From positions 1-23,745 of the IMG/VR virus record IMGVR_UViG_3300000213_000007: a stretch of DNA of 23,745 bases. The stretch is one strand, 5' to 3'. Source of the stretch: a virus. The position numbers were made by a program, and so were the translations under genes. The notes under the pieces are model-generated. The model worked only from the letters and a program-made list of their open reading frames with translations. It was not told where the DNA came from and did no database searches. This document shows, one piece after another, positions 1 through 7,377 of the stretch. Positions within the stretch are counted from its first letter, which is position 1. The number at the start of each line of letters is the position of its first letter.

Positions 1-921
1 TTAATTAGTGTGCTTACGAGAGACTTAGCAAAACGGTTAAATGTTATTAACATTAGCCAGCTAATACAAAAACATACTAAAGAACTATTTAACGAGTACG
101 CGAAGACTATTGAATACAACGGAATTGATGATCAAGCTAAAAAAGTTGAGTTAAGTATTCTAGAAGATGCGGTGGTTATAGAGAATGAATTAATTTCTAA
201 CAAAATCAAAGCTGTTAAGTTGTTAACAACAGATGGTAGCTTAATTATTAAAAAAGACTTAGTGGTTCTAGGGGATGTCAATACAGATGCTACAGGTTGG
301 GATAAGTTAGCTAGTAGAATACAGCAAGATGTGTTTAGACAATTTACTACTCAAATAAAAAAACAGTTAACAGAAGATGTAATAAATTTAGCAAAGACAA
401 CCAGCATAGACTTTAAGAAAGTAACAGTTAATGGCAAATCTATTGTAGTGGGTAATGCACTATCTAATACAATAACAGAATCAATGTTACACAAAGTTGG
501 GGCGTTAAAAGAGTTAACTGTAACCGGCCAAGCTAACATAAACGATTGTTTGCATGTTGTAAATAAACGAATAGGCATCAATACTGAAACTCCAAGTATG
601 GCATTGACAATATGGGATGAAGAAGCTGAAATAGTAGCAGGAAAAATAAAGAAACAAACAGCATTTATTGGAACAGGGAGAAAACAAGAGTTGCAGATAG
701 GAATTAACCGTTCCGGTAATATTACTATCAAGGATGATGGATTAGTACAAATTGAACGTTTACAAGTTGGACTTAATAGAATTAGTCACGCTAGTGAGCT
801 ACCTGGGTACTTAGGTTCTAAGGGTGACATTGTGTTTAACAATAATGTAAGTAAGAGTAATCTTACGTTCGCATGGATGTGTCTTGGAAATTATAATTGG
901 TTGAGTCTTAAATCATCATGA
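1..921 (+). CDS. Tail-fibre-like virion structural protein, C-terminal part (5' partial)
   Basis: The reading frame is open to the window edge, so the gene very probably starts upstream; the GTG at position 10 is only the first possible start inside the window. The C-terminal third has the run RIGINTETPSMALTIWDEE, a pattern I know from tail-fibre or structural proteins of marine T4-like phages, followed by beta-rich Gly/Asn segments and a closing YNWLSLKSS. The middle part is rich in short beta-strand-like valine and isoleucine stretches. Its stop overlaps the next start (ATGA), so the two genes are probably co-translated. Role inferred: host-recognition or baseplate-distal fibre. No catalytic motif is visible. 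Confidence 0.6.
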   Translation, partial: LISVLTRDLAKRLNVINISQLIQKHTKELFNEYAKTIEYNGIDDQAKKVELSILEDAVVIENELISNKIKAVKLLTTDGSLIIKKDLVVLGDVNTDATGWDKLASRIQQDVFRQFTTQIKKQLTEDVINLAKTTSIDFKKVTVNGKSIVVGNALSNTITESMLHKVGALKELTVTGQANINDCLHVVNKRIGINTETPSMALTIWDEEAEIVAGKIKKQTAFIGTGRKQELQIGINRSGNITIKDDGLVQIERLQVGLNRISHASELPGYLGSKGDIVFNNNVSKSNLTFAWMCLGNYNWLSLKSS

Positions 922-1472
922 AAATATGTTGGGTTCTGAGTGAGCAAACCAAACCTGATGTAGTTGATATCGAGACTTTAAAAGATGTTGCACCTACATG
1001 GGGTAGTTGTAATACTCACAGGCATTACAACGTTGATAACATTGTATGTTGTGGTTATAACAAGGCTAGTGAGCTTATCACACGCAATGCCCATCACACC
1101 GGCAACCTATATGTACCTGCCCAGCATTTTATAACACTAGGCCAGCCAGCGGATGTTAACATATATGAAGGTGAATTTAAGAGCAATGATATTAATCACA
1201 AAGATGATATCATTGCTCTTAACTTAGTAATTCAGAATTATGATATCGTTCTGTTGCTTGGATTTAGTTTAGCGAAGCCTAAGTCTAAAAATGAGCTGGA
1301 TATACATAAACAAAATGCGTATCTTCATAACATTAAAACAATAATTAATGATAATAAAGATACACAGTTTGTTATTATAAACTACAGAGGCAAATTAAGT
1401 AAGGAATTTAGTGATTTAGAAAATCTAAGTAGAGATTCGTTAATAAACACAGTAGGACTTCTTACTTCTTAA
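918..1472 (+). CDS. Conserved phage protein of unknown function beside the tail-fibre gene
   Basis: 184 residues, beginning MKICWVLSEQTKPDVVDIE. The ATG lies in the ATGA overlap with the tail-fibre-like gene. Alternating strands and helices, with hydrophobic strands such as YDIVLLLGF and TQFVIINYRG, suggest a small alpha/beta fold. There is a Cys/His-bearing stretch near residues 31-52 (SCNTHRHYNVDNIVCCGYN). I recall similar proteins next to fibre genes of marine T4-like phages but know no function. Its 3' end overlaps the convergent minus-strand gene by 11 bases. Confidence 0.7.
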   Translation: MKICWVLSEQTKPDVVDIETLKDVAPTWGSCNTHRHYNVDNIVCCGYNKASELITRNAHHTGNLYVPAQHFITLGQPADVNIYEGEFKSNDINHKDDIIALNLVIQNYDIVLLLGFSLAKPKSKNELDIHKQNAYLHNIKTIINDNKDTQFVIINYRGKLSKEFSDLENLSRDSLINTVGLLTS

Positions 1473-1725
1473 GGTGTTTTTTAATCTCGTCTATTAATGA
1501 TTGTTTTTTCTTCCTACCATCTAGCTGGAGACCCAATGTTGCACCGTATTGATCTAATTCTCTCTTTGTCATCTTTTCTAGCTCTTTTTTCATATCTGAT
1601 GCTTTTTTGGCAACTTTTTTCTTTACTGCTGTTTTTTTGGCAGGTTTAGTCGTTGGAAGCTTAATTGGTGTCTTAACTTCTGTTTTTCCTGTAAAAAACG
1701 ATTTAATATACGTTATAAATTTCAT
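1462..1725 (-). CDS. Small Lys-rich protein with a C-terminal SAP/HeH-like helix pair
   Basis: 87 residues on the minus strand, the only convincing minus-strand gene in the window. The N-terminus is MKFITYIKSFFTGK, the middle (about residues 20-45) is a Lys/Ala/Thr/Pro-rich linker of histone-tail type, and the C-terminus (about 50-86) reads LEKMTKRELDQYGATLGLQL then DGRKKKQSLIDEI, typical of SAP or HeH/LEM-like helix-extension-helix motifs that bind nucleic acid. A ribosome site (AGGAT on the minus strand) sits about 6 bases before the ATG. The gene converges on the 918-1472 gene and diverges from the genes starting at 2042. A DNA- or RNA-binding role is inferred. Confidence 0.75.
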   Translation of the reverse strand: MKFITYIKSFFTGKTEVKTPIKLPTTKPAKKTAVKKKVAKKASDMKKELEKMTKRELDQYGATLGLQLDGRKKKQSLIDEIKKHLKK

Positions 1726-2041
1726 ATTTTTATCCTATTGTAAGTAGTATATTTAGTATAATGGATTACCAAACATCTTTTTCACTTGCCTATATGCTTT
1801 AATTGTATTCATTGCCGATACACAAATACATCCAAATCACTAATTATGGCTCTAATAAGAACTTTTACATATCATAAAAATGTTTAATTAGGTTTGTTGT
1901 AGTATATATGCTATTATACTTACATTAAAAGAACAAGGTATGTGTCCTTGATGTACTAGGGCAAAGAAGCGAAAGAGTTAGTAATTGTAATTCAATGTTG
2001 TTGAGTTATATTTTAATGTTGGTTAGATAAGGAGTAGTATA
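1726..2041. other. Divergent intergenic region with no clear gene
   Basis: About 316 bases between the minus-strand gene and the rightward gene cluster. It must hold promoters in both directions. The best rightward candidate is TTGTTG at 1894-1899 with TATACT at 1915-1920 (15-base spacer, weak). A small hairpin, CAAGG-tatgtgt-CCTTG, lies at about 1934-1950. I see no coding frame with a ribosome site. Confidence 0.4.
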
Positions 2042-2128
2042 ATGGAAATTTGGCGTAAGATTGGATTAATAATTTGGGTTATTTGCACATTTGTATTAGT
2101 AGCATGGACAGTACTTGGCATAAATTGA
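2042..2128 (+). CDS. 28-residue single-span membrane microprotein
   Basis: ATG preceded by AAGGAG about 8 bases upstream. The product starts MEIWRKIGLIIWVICTFVL and is almost wholly one hydrophobic helix with a short charged N-terminus. It is first in the rightward cluster. Several similar one-helix peptides follow (2407, 2718, 4321, 6620, 7367, 20833). Function unknown. Confidence 0.55.
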   Translation: MEIWRKIGLIIWVICTFVLVAWTVLGIN

Positions 2129-2216
2129 GCCACATAGTGGAATGAGTGGATACCATGTAACTGACCAAAATTATACGTTGGTGCCATAACCATAAGTAAT
2201 AGAGCAGAAGTTGTCA

Positions 2217-2237
2217 AGAAGAAGGAGGAGGAGGAGG
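2217..2237 (+). promoter_or_regulatory. Extended tandem GGAGG Shine-Dalgarno tract
   Basis: A pure purine tract with repeated AGG units runs directly up to the ATG at 2238, so several overlapping GGAGG registers are available. Read in frame from a TTG at 2211, the same tract would encode a poly-Arg head, which is an artefact of the ribosome site. Confidence 0.7.
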
Positions 2238-2414
2238 ATGATTAAGGTAAATGATCTAATTATGCTGTTAAAAGAAGTCCCTGATAATGCTGAAGTTTAT
2301 GCGTATGAAGGTGAGGATACTGGGCTAGTTATTAGAGATAAAAGTAATTATTGGTTTATTCGAGCCACCAATATAGGAATAGACTTCCATACAGACGGAT
2401 TTTCAGATGAGTGA
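2238..2414 (+). CDS. Small acidic phage protein, unknown function
   Basis: 58 residues starting MIKVNDLIMLLKEVPDNAEV. The pattern of an N-terminal helix, then 'DNAEVYAYEGEDTGLVI' and a second beta hairpin, resembles small phage proteins of unknown role. The ATG at 2238 is chosen because the GGAGG tract lies immediately upstream. Its last codons overlap the start of the next gene. Confidence 0.7.
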   Translation: MIKVNDLIMLLKEVPDNAEVYAYEGEDTGLVIRDKSNYWFIRATNIGIDFHTDGFSDE

Positions 2415-2529
2415 GTTATGGATTTGGCCTTTATTTGCGTTTTGTGTTGCAATGTATGCTTGCGTAGTATATATTGTTATTAAAAATAAAGTCTACAAAG
2501 AGGCAAACGACGCGAAGTATTATATATAG
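2407..2529 (+). CDS. 40-residue membrane microprotein
   Basis: Starts MSELWIWPLFAFCVAMYACV, one transmembrane helix followed by a charged tail (NKVYKEANDAKYYI). The ATG lies inside the upstream gene and overlaps its stop by 8 bases, indicating translational coupling. No function recognised. Confidence 0.6.
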   Translation: MSELWIWPLFAFCVAMYACVVYIVIKNKVYKEANDAKYYI

Positions 2530-2717
2530 TTAAAAACAAATAATGATCATTTACTCGACTAATTCAGAAATTTTGATTATTATAATGTGTATATGACTTA
2601 CTTGGAATCAGCATTTTTTTATAGTAGTATCATCGGTAGTCGTGATGTTAGTTAATGGAATAGCATGGCTGTTTAATTAAATTATGTTCACAAAGGAAAA
2701 GGAAAAGGAAAACAAAA

Positions 2718-2879
2718 ATGAGTATTGTAGCAAAATTTAAAGTAGCATTGGAACATCCATTGTACCAAAAGTATTTCAAATGGCTTGATCTAGCCATTAT
2801 CGTGGGGTTGGTTGCTCTGTGCATATTATACATTCAGAGAGGAGAAGATTATGTTACATACATCAAACCAAGTACTTAA
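2718..2879 (+). CDS. 53-residue single-span membrane protein
   Basis: Starts MSIVAKFKVALEHPLYQKYF, then a transmembrane segment (LDLAIIVGLVALCILYI, about residues 24-40) and a polar tail. A purine-rich ribosome region (AAAGGAAAAGGAAAAC) precedes the ATG. The next gene starts inside it in another frame. The stretch 2530-2717 upstream is intergenic, with a TATAAT at 2581-2586 and a short hydrophobic open frame without a credible start. Confidence 0.6.
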   Translation: MSIVAKFKVALEHPLYQKYFKWLDLAIIVGLVALCILYIQRGEDYVTYIKPST

Positions 2880-3021
2880 AAAGACACGGTGTTTAGTTAA
2901 AAAGTTATTAAAACTTAAAAAAGATCCGAGTTGTTATGAGCTTGATGATATCATGCAAGAAGCTAGGTATCTAGAATACGAAACAAGGGAGTTAGAAGAA
3001 GATGAAAAAGACAAGGAATGA
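2851..3021 (+). CDS. Small charged helical protein, unknown function
   Basis: 56 residues, MLHTSNQVLKKTRCLVKKLL then a strongly acidic C-terminus (RELEEDEKDKE). Predicted to be helical or coiled-coil. GAGAGGAG lies just upstream of the ATG at 2851, which is preferred over the further in-frame ATG at 2812. It overlaps the preceding gene by 29 bases. Confidence 0.65.
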   Translation: MLHTSNQVLKKTRCLVKKLLKLKKDPSCYELDDIMQEARYLEYETRELEEDEKDKE

Positions 3022-3089
3022 AGGGACTGTTGGTTTTTGGTTGTGGATGGCCGCATTATATAACGATTGATTCATTCTTCGCTAAATAA
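3018..3089 (+). CDS. Possible 23-residue peptide
   Basis: ATGA overlap with the previous gene. Product MKGLLVFGCGWPHYITIDSF followed by FAK. It has no separate ribosome site, so it would depend on coupled translation. It may be a real microprotein or chance. Confidence 0.3.
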   Translation: MKGLLVFGCGWPHYITIDSFFAK

Positions 3090-3123
3090 AAAGACATTAT
3101 TTATATAAGGAAAAAAAAATACA

Positions 3124-3303
3124 ATGAGTAAAACTAGCGAAAATTTTATAACACAATTAGAAGTATTCAACGAGAACTATGATAAGTTTGTAAACAACGG
3201 CAATAAAGCCGCGGCCACTCGAGCTCGCAAAGCATTATCTGAAATAAGCAAGTCATGTAAGACATTACGATTAGAAATTCAAGAAACTAAAAATAACATG
3301 TAG
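3124..3303 (+). CDS. Histone H1-like Hc1 family protein
   Basis: 59 residues. The core 'NNGNKAAATRARKALSEISK' followed by SCKTLRLEIQETK matches the short helical repeat of Hc1-like proteins (chlamydial Hc1 and its small bacterial and phage relatives), which are basic nucleoid-associated proteins. The whole product is essentially that motif with a short N-terminal helix. The ribosome site is weak and A-rich (AAGGA with a long spacer). An 11-bp tandem duplication (ATAACATGTAG) lies across the stop codon. It sits before another DNA-binding gene (3481). Confidence 0.7.
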   Translation: MSKTSENFITQLEVFNENYDKFVNNGNKAAATRARKALSEISKSCKTLRLEIQETKNNM

Positions 3304-3393
3304 ATAACATGTAGATACCACTTGCAAGTACAGCAAAGCAGACCGTAGAATATGGATTAGTTGACAAATTATTATCAATCGTAAAGAAAGTGG

Positions 3394-3421
3394 TTGACAT
3401 TAAAATTATACTGTGTATAAT
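3394..3421 (+). promoter_or_regulatory. Strong sigma70-type promoter for the 3481 gene
   Basis: TTGACA at 3394-3399 and TATAAT at 3416-3421, 16-base spacer. Both hexamers are consensus. Transcription would start near 3428 and read into the winged-helix-like gene. Confidence 0.85.
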
Positions 3422-3480
3422 ACAGTATATGCTTAAAGCAAAGCATAAAAACTAATTTTAATTTTTACAAAGGAAACAAA

Positions 3481-3720
3481 ATGAATCAAAATCAATTTTT
3501 AGTAGATCTAATGCGCGGCACCTGTGTTACAATGACAGCAGGCTCTGCCCGCGATATGTTTAAAATCAAGAATCTAGGTGCTCGTATGAGTGATCTCCGT
3601 TCTGCAGGCTTGCGAGTTAGAACTACACCGGTTCTAAGTGGTAAGCAAGGACGTCCACTAGTTGAATATGCTGTTTCCGCACGTGATGTAAATGGTTCTC
3701 GTGCTAGATTAAAAATGTAA
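3481..3720 (+). CDS. Small winged-helix-like DNA-binding protein
   Basis: 79 residues. The segment MTAGSARDMFKIKNLGARMS then DLRSAGLRVRT looks like a helix-turn-helix with recognition helix LGARMSDLRSAG, and VLSGKQGRPLVEYAVS like a wing hairpin. Very similar short proteins occur in many tailed phages and are presumed transcription factors. It has its own consensus promoter and a good ribosome site (AAAGGAAAC), and is followed by a long perfect hairpin and then a terminator, so it is probably expressed early and independently. GC content is slightly higher than in its neighbours. Confidence 0.75.
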   Translation: MNQNQFLVDLMRGTCVTMTAGSARDMFKIKNLGARMSDLRSAGLRVRTTPVLSGKQGRPLVEYAVSARDVNGSRARLKM

Positions 3721-3723
3721 GCC

Positions 3724-3763
3724 ATTTGTCGCCTTTGTAAATGTAAATACAAAGGCGACAAAT
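3724..3763 (+). other. Perfect 16-bp hairpin just after the stop codon
   Basis: ATTTGTCGCCTTTGTA pairs exactly with TACAAAGGCGACAAAT around an 8-base loop. There is no T-run on either side, so it is not a classical intrinsic terminator. An RNA-processing or stability element protecting the upstream mRNA is plausible. Confidence 0.8.
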
Positions 3764-3827
3764 TAAAAGAGATGGAAATGATAGCAGAGATATATTGTTG
3801 AATGCAATATAAGTTATGTGTTAATGT

Positions 3828-3853
3828 AAAAGGAGCTAAAGCTCCTTTTTTTA
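3828..3853 (+). terminator. Rho-independent terminator
   Basis: AGGAGC-taaa-GCTCCT flanked by A-rich and T-rich tracts (seven T). It ends the 3394-promoter transcript. A TATAAT at 3881-3886 follows and may restart transcription for the next genes. Confidence 0.85.
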
Positions 3854-3905
3854 TAGATCGTCTAAAGTGATTTTATAGCTTATAATTATACCAAGAGGAA
3901 AAACA

Positions 3906-4109
3906 ATGACATTAACAGGATTATCCAAAGAACAACTAGAGTATATAATGCAATCTATTAATAGGAATCCAAACGAATGGAATAGTGAGATACGCCCACT
4001 AAAAAACTATAGAGAAGAACTTAGAAGTTGGATTAGGTTGCAATATACAGAACAATTAAAGGGCGGAGCATGGCGAAGAAGATTACGAGAACAGGGTTAT
4101 ACAGCATGA
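3906..4109 (+). CDS. Small phage protein, unknown function
   Basis: 67 residues, MTLTGLSKEQLEYIMQSINR onward, helical and charged, ending in an Arg-rich AWRRRLREQGYTA. Good ribosome site (AGAGGA) 6 bases before the ATG. The stop overlaps the next gene as ATGA. Confidence 0.65.
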   Translation: MTLTGLSKEQLEYIMQSINRNPNEWNSEIRPLKNYREELRSWIRLQYTEQLKGGAWRRRLREQGYTA

Positions 4110-4321
4110 TAGATTCCAATGATAAAGTAAATCATCCGTTGCATTATACACAAGGAAATATAGAGACTGTCGATTATATCATTGACCAGGACATGGGTTA
4201 CATTGAAGGTAATATCGTTAAATATATTACTCGATACAAGATTAAGAATGGGTTAGAGGATCTTAAAAAGGCACAATGGTACTTGGATAAGCTAATTAAC
4301 ACATATAAGGAGGAAGAATAA
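4106..4321 (+). CDS. DUF3310 family protein
   Basis: 71 residues from the ATG in the ATGA overlap at 4106. The sequence DKVNHPLHYTQGNIETVDYI, then GNIVKYITRYKIKNGLEDLK and KAQWYLDKLI, is the full signature of DUF3310, a short phage family sometimes loosely annotated as nucleotide kinase-like; its biochemical role is not established. An upstream in-frame ATG at 4070 would add 12 residues; I prefer 4106 because family members usually begin just before the NHPxHY motif. The gene ends in a TAATG overlap with the next. Confidence 0.85.
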   Translation: MIDSNDKVNHPLHYTQGNIETVDYIIDQDMGYIEGNIVKYITRYKIKNGLEDLKKAQWYLDKLINTYKEEE

Positions 4322-4407
4322 TGGATATTGGATTTTTAGCAATTGTGGTTATTATGGTATTGCTTACTGTTGTGAGTATCAATAATAACAATGATAAATG
4401 GAGATAA
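4321..4407 (+). CDS. 28-residue membrane microprotein
   Basis: ATG overlaps the previous stop (TAATG) with AAGGAGG upstream. Product MDIGFLAIVVIMVLLTVVSI plus a polar NNNNDKWR tail: one transmembrane helix with the C-terminus charged. Function unknown. Confidence 0.6.
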   Translation: MDIGFLAIVVIMVLLTVVSINNNNDKWR

Positions 4408-4409
4408 CT

Positions 4410-5306
4410 ATGGAAATGGATTGGAGTTATATTAGCGTTAAGTGGAAGAGATGGTTCTACCAAGATATGCCAACTGCCGCAGATGGAATGGGTTGGCATA
4501 ATTGGACTGTAAAATCTAAGAAGAATAAAGTTCGCTGGTTCTTAGCTGAAACAGCACCAGATTGGCTTCTAAGCACATTCGTCTGGCCTGTACAACGGAA
4601 GCGTGATTCATTAAGAATGCGTTTTAAGTCTAAGATGTGGAGAATTGATATCGCTACATTGGACAAGTACGAGTATCATGAGAATGATACTCAGATGCTA
4701 CACGGTATGTTCCATATTTTAACACGGTTTGTTAAAATTGAGAAAGCATGGATGCAACATTTATCTAATTCTTGGAAGGATGAGGACAACATAGAAGAAG
4801 ATGGTTTTATAAAGCATGTAAACCGAGCCAGACGAGATAAAAAAACTTGGCGTAATGCTGATAAGCGTGCGTATGCTTTTAAACATCTCGATTGGGAGAT
4901 TAGCTTAGGTGACCCAAAAAGTAAGAATTATGATAAAAGTTATTATGAATCAAAATACCATATTAATCCAGATCGCAAACATATGACACAAGCAGAATCA
5001 GCAAAAGAGATTAAACAGTTATACATCTGGTGGAATGATACAAGACCACAGCGCCCAGATCCCATGGATATAAGAGGTGATAAAGGAGTTAGTTGGTCAG
5101 AATATTGTGTATTAGATAAGCCAGCGTACGATGACAAAGGGAATGAATTAAACTTCATGGCTATATTAGGGAATAGTAGCGATGCTGATACAGAAATTTC
5201 AGATTCAGCGAGTAAAGTTATGCATGAGGCAGAAGAGGCTTACGATAAAGAAGATGAAGAGATGTTAATTAGGTTAATAAAAGTAAGGAAGAATCTTTGG
5301 ACTTAA
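4410..5306 (+). CDS. Conserved phage protein of about 300 residues, unknown function
   Basis: 298 residues starting MEMDWSYISVKWKRWFYQD. Rich in Trp and aromatic residues, with a central helical part 'NDTQMLHGMFHILTRFVKIE' and KAWMQH, then charged linkers and an acidic C-terminus. I recall similar proteins in large marine phages but know no function. The ATG at 4410 is preferred to 4398 because GGAG lies at a good distance before it. It follows a membrane microprotein and is followed by an AT-rich hairpin with a T-run. Confidence 0.75.
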   Translation: MEMDWSYISVKWKRWFYQDMPTAADGMGWHNWTVKSKKNKVRWFLAETAPDWLLSTFVWPVQRKRDSLRMRFKSKMWRIDIATLDKYEYHENDTQMLHGMFHILTRFVKIEKAWMQHLSNSWKDEDNIEEDGFIKHVNRARRDKKTWRNADKRAYAFKHLDWEISLGDPKSKNYDKSYYESKYHINPDRKHMTQAESAKEIKQLYIWWNDTRPQRPDPMDIRGDKGVSWSEYCVLDKPAYDDKGNELNFMAILGNSSDADTEISDSASKVMHEAEEAYDKEDEEMLIRLIKVRKNLWT

Positions 5307-5349
5307 AAAAAAGGGTTACAATGTAAAAGATAGCAATAGGGTTAGAAGG

Positions 5350-5374
5350 CTAACATAATTTATATGTTAGTTTT
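5350..5374 (+). terminator. AT-rich terminator-like hairpin
   Basis: CTAACATA-attta-TATGTTAG, a perfect 8-bp stem followed by TTTT. Probably a weak intrinsic terminator after the 4410 gene. Confidence 0.55.
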
Positions 5375-5397
5375 GATGAAGAATACAGAGAAATATT

Positions 5398-5511
5398 ATG
5401 AACAAAAATTCAATTTACGCAGATGAAGAAGCACAATTACTATTCCAGTTAGGTACAATTCGTGCATTAGATATCAAGTCTAAAAGAGTGTCAAAAATGT
5501 TCAATAAATGA
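5398..5511 (+). CDS. 37-residue protein, unknown function
   Basis: Product MNKNSIYADEEAQLLFQLGT then IRALDIKSKRVSKMFNK, helical. Its stop overlaps the start of the nuclease-like gene (ATGA), so coupling is likely. The ribosome site is weak. Confidence 0.5.
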   Translation: MNKNSIYADEEAQLLFQLGTIRALDIKSKRVSKMFNK

Positions 5512-5972
5512 GTAGGAACGGTAAATGGTTTGAAGAGCATGTAGCATCGTTGGTTGTAGATTGGCACGGCGAGAGATATAACTCAATCTCTAAAAAAGAA
5601 TACGATGAGTTCGTAGATAAAACTAATAGGCTAGTATCACAATATCCATATGTTACACTGTATGGATATTATGAGACTAGTAGTTTTGGTAGATTGGATT
5701 TTTATTTAAACTTAGCTAACGTCCATCATTACATTGAAGTTAAGTGGCAAGAACACCCTGGCACAACAGATGAAAAGCTGGTATATGCATTGCATAATAT
5801 GAAGAATATGTTATTAGATGATAATCACGATGTAGTAAAGAAGATTATTGTAGTTGGTGGGGATGGTTATAGACAAGGTGCGTTAGCTTATTTAAAAGAA
5901 CATGCAGGAGAAGTAAGTATAATGGATGACAACGAGTTCAGTTTGTATATCGAGTCATTAAAAAAGGAATAA
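5508..5972 (+). CDS. PD-(D/E)XK nuclease-like protein
   Basis: 154 residues. The order of GRLDFYL (Asp64), HYIEVKW (Glu77, Lys79) and PGTTDEKLVYALHNM fits the restriction-endonuclease-like fold, with Asp64/Glu77-x-Lys79 as the predicted metal-binding set. The T-T-D-E-K-L stretch after the ExK motif recurs in several restriction-type nucleases. It may cut or process DNA during replication, recombination or host takeover; the substrate is unknown. ATGA-coupled to the 37-residue gene upstream. Confidence 0.65.
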   Translation: MSRNGKWFEEHVASLVVDWHGERYNSISKKEYDEFVDKTNRLVSQYPYVTLYGYYETSSFGRLDFYLNLANVHHYIEVKWQEHPGTTDEKLVYALHNMKNMLLDDNHDVVKKIIVVGGDGYRQGALAYLKEHAGEVSIMDDNEFSLYIESLKKE

Positions 5973-5991
5973 CAGCCATAAGAAATTCTTA

Positions 5992-6021
5992 TTGGACTTT
6001 CTGTAAATAGTCTGATATAAT
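5992..6021 (+). promoter_or_regulatory. Sigma70-type promoter
   Basis: TTGGAC at 5992-5997 and TATAAT at 6016-6021 (18-base spacer), directly upstream of the 6054 gene with AAGGAAAAC as ribosome site. Confidence 0.65.
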
Positions 6022-6053
6022 AGCTACTCATTAATTATTTAAGGAAAACGAGC

Positions 6054-6623
6054 ATGAGCACTAATGCGTTGGTAGCAGTTAAAGAAGGGGATAGTAACAC
6101 TGGAATCTATGTTCACTGGGATGGTTATCCAGAAGCACTAGGTAAAACGTTAATTGAACATTATAATACTGAAGTAAAAGTACGTGGACTAATTAGCAAA
6201 GGTGATGCTTTGACAATAGCAAGTACTATACCGGAAAGTGAATTTTATATTGATCGTGGTGGGGACTGGAAGGATATTAAACCTAGAACATTTGCTAATG
6301 TAATGGATAAAATTAAAAACGCAACTTATGAGTACGTATATATTTTTTATCCTAGTGTTATGAAATGGGATTGCTATCATGTCTATGGCGATGATTGGTT
6401 ATATAATGTAGTAGAACATAATATAGGAAGGGATACTAAGACTGTCAAGGGGAATAAAATGATCAAACAATACAAAACGGAAGAAGCAGGACAACCATTA
6501 ACGGATGTTAAAATGAGCGAACTAATAGAAGAATATATAGGGCAGGATAAACCTGATCTAGTTGATATCGAAATGTTTGCTAGAGCAATCGAGAAGGCGC
6601 ATGGCATTGGAGAAGAAATATGA
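6054..6623 (+). CDS. Conserved phage protein with 'YVHWDGYP' motif
   Basis: 189 residues. The N-terminal half carries IYVHWDGYPEALGKTLIEHY and later FYIDRGGDW, the hallmark of a widespread phage and bacterial protein family of unknown function. The C-terminal third (SELIEEYIG onward) is helical. First gene after its own promoter, followed by ATGA-coupled small genes, so it heads an operon running to about 8.8 kb. No catalytic residues can be assigned. Confidence 0.75.
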   Translation: MSTNALVAVKEGDSNTGIYVHWDGYPEALGKTLIEHYNTEVKVRGLISKGDALTIASTIPESEFYIDRGGDWKDIKPRTFANVMDKIKNATYEYVYIFYPSVMKWDCYHVYGDDWLYNVVEHNIGRDTKTVKGNKMIKQYKTEEAGQPLTDVKMSELIEEYIGQDKPDLVDIEMFARAIEKAHGIGEEI

Positions 6624-6712
6624 TGGTTGAGATATTAATAGGTTATGGCATAGCAATAGCTATAATCGTTCTAGCGGCAAGGTATACTAGGCAACGTAGA
6701 TATGAGTTTTAA
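6620..6712 (+). CDS. 30-residue membrane microprotein
   Basis: MMVEILIGYGIAIAIIVLAA then RYTRQRRYEF: one transmembrane helix and a basic tail. ATGA overlap upstream and an 11-base overlap with the next gene. Confidence 0.55.
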   Translation: MMVEILIGYGIAIAIIVLAARYTRQRRYEF

Positions 6713-6917
6713 TATAGATGATTTTTTAAAACAGGTAGAAGAGAATCAGCATCCCGAGTTAAGATACGGTCAAATATTGTTTATCACGCTGTATAAGATG
6801 AGTCCTAAGTTAGCTAATAAGATCAATGGAACGCATATTGACCCGTTCCATGCTAACGAAGGGGAATCGATTACTAGATTTTTTGAATTTTTACATAATA
6901 TAGGAGAGGAAGAATGA
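6702..6917 (+). CDS. Small phage protein, unknown function
   Basis: 71 residues. The stretch LRYGQILFITLYKMSPKLAN then KINGTHIDPFHANEGE matches a small protein seen in many tailed phages (RxGQ-LF ... NP-LA--I-GT--DPF); function unknown. Overlaps both neighbours by a few bases. Confidence 0.7.
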   Translation: MSFNIDDFLKQVEENQHPELRYGQILFITLYKMSPKLANKINGTHIDPFHANEGESITRFFEFLHNIGEEE

Positions 6918-7204
6918 AAGAGTATTTTAAAGTTGGAGCAGGTATTATTGGAATTATAGTTATTATCAGTGCGCTAGGGTTAGGAATTAGGTATGTTACA
7001 TTACCAATTGAGAAACAGATCGAACGGAAAGTTTTAGTTAACAGCCATCAATACATCGAAGGAATGGAGCAACGAGCCGCTATTCTAAGAGCTAACATTG
7101 TAGAAGTAGATTCAATGATGTTAAATGGACAAGGTGATTATGATGAGTTAATGGGTCAAAAGAGAACATTAGCCGCACAATTAAGAGCTATCACTATTCA
7201 ATAA
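6914..7204 (+). CDS. Membrane-anchored coiled-coil protein
   Basis: 96 residues. A transmembrane segment at about residues 8-28 (AGIIGIIVIISALGLGIRYV), then a long amphipathic helix (EKQIERKVLVNSHQYIEGM onward). Inner-membrane protein with a coiled coil on one side. ATGA overlap upstream and TAATG overlap downstream with the zinc-ribbon gene. Confidence 0.65.
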   Translation: MKEYFKVGAGIIGIIVIISALGLGIRYVTLPIEKQIERKVLVNSHQYIEGMEQRAAILRANIVEVDSMMLNGQGDYDELMGQKRTLAAQLRAITIQ

Positions 7205-7377
7205 TGCCAACATATGTTTACCAGTGTCTTAAATGCAAGCAAGTAATAGAAACTGTGCATAGGATGATAGAATCACCTAGGATTATTTGCGAAAAATGTA
7301 AAGAAGATATGAAAAAAGTAATTCAATCGTCTAGTTTTGTTTTAAAAGGATCAGGGTGGGAAAAAGATGGATACTGA
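7204..7377 (+). CDS. FmdB-like zinc ribbon protein
   Basis: 57 residues. MPTYVYQCLKC places Cys8 and Cys11, and ICEKC places Cys29 and Cys32, giving two CxxC knuckles. The tail QSSSFVLKGSGWEKDGY is the standard ending of the FmdB/CxxC_CxxC_SSSS family. Likely a small zinc-binding regulator or scaffold; its role in phage is unknown. The ATG overlaps the previous stop (TAATG), and the next gene starts inside its 3' end. Confidence 0.88.
   Translation: MPTYVYQCLKCKQVIETVHRMIESPRIICEKCKEDMKKVIQSSSFVLKGSGWEKDGY

Noticed and set aside
2211-2240. Poly-arginine N-terminus from a TTG start at 2211
   Set aside because: The arginine codons are the repeated AGG of the ribosome-binding tract; the real start is the ATG at 2238.
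5508-5972. A restriction-modification or toxin-antitoxin pair around the nuclease-like gene
   Set aside because: No methyltransferase motif or recognisable antitoxin lies beside it; the 37-residue upstream ORF has no antitoxin signature that I can identify.
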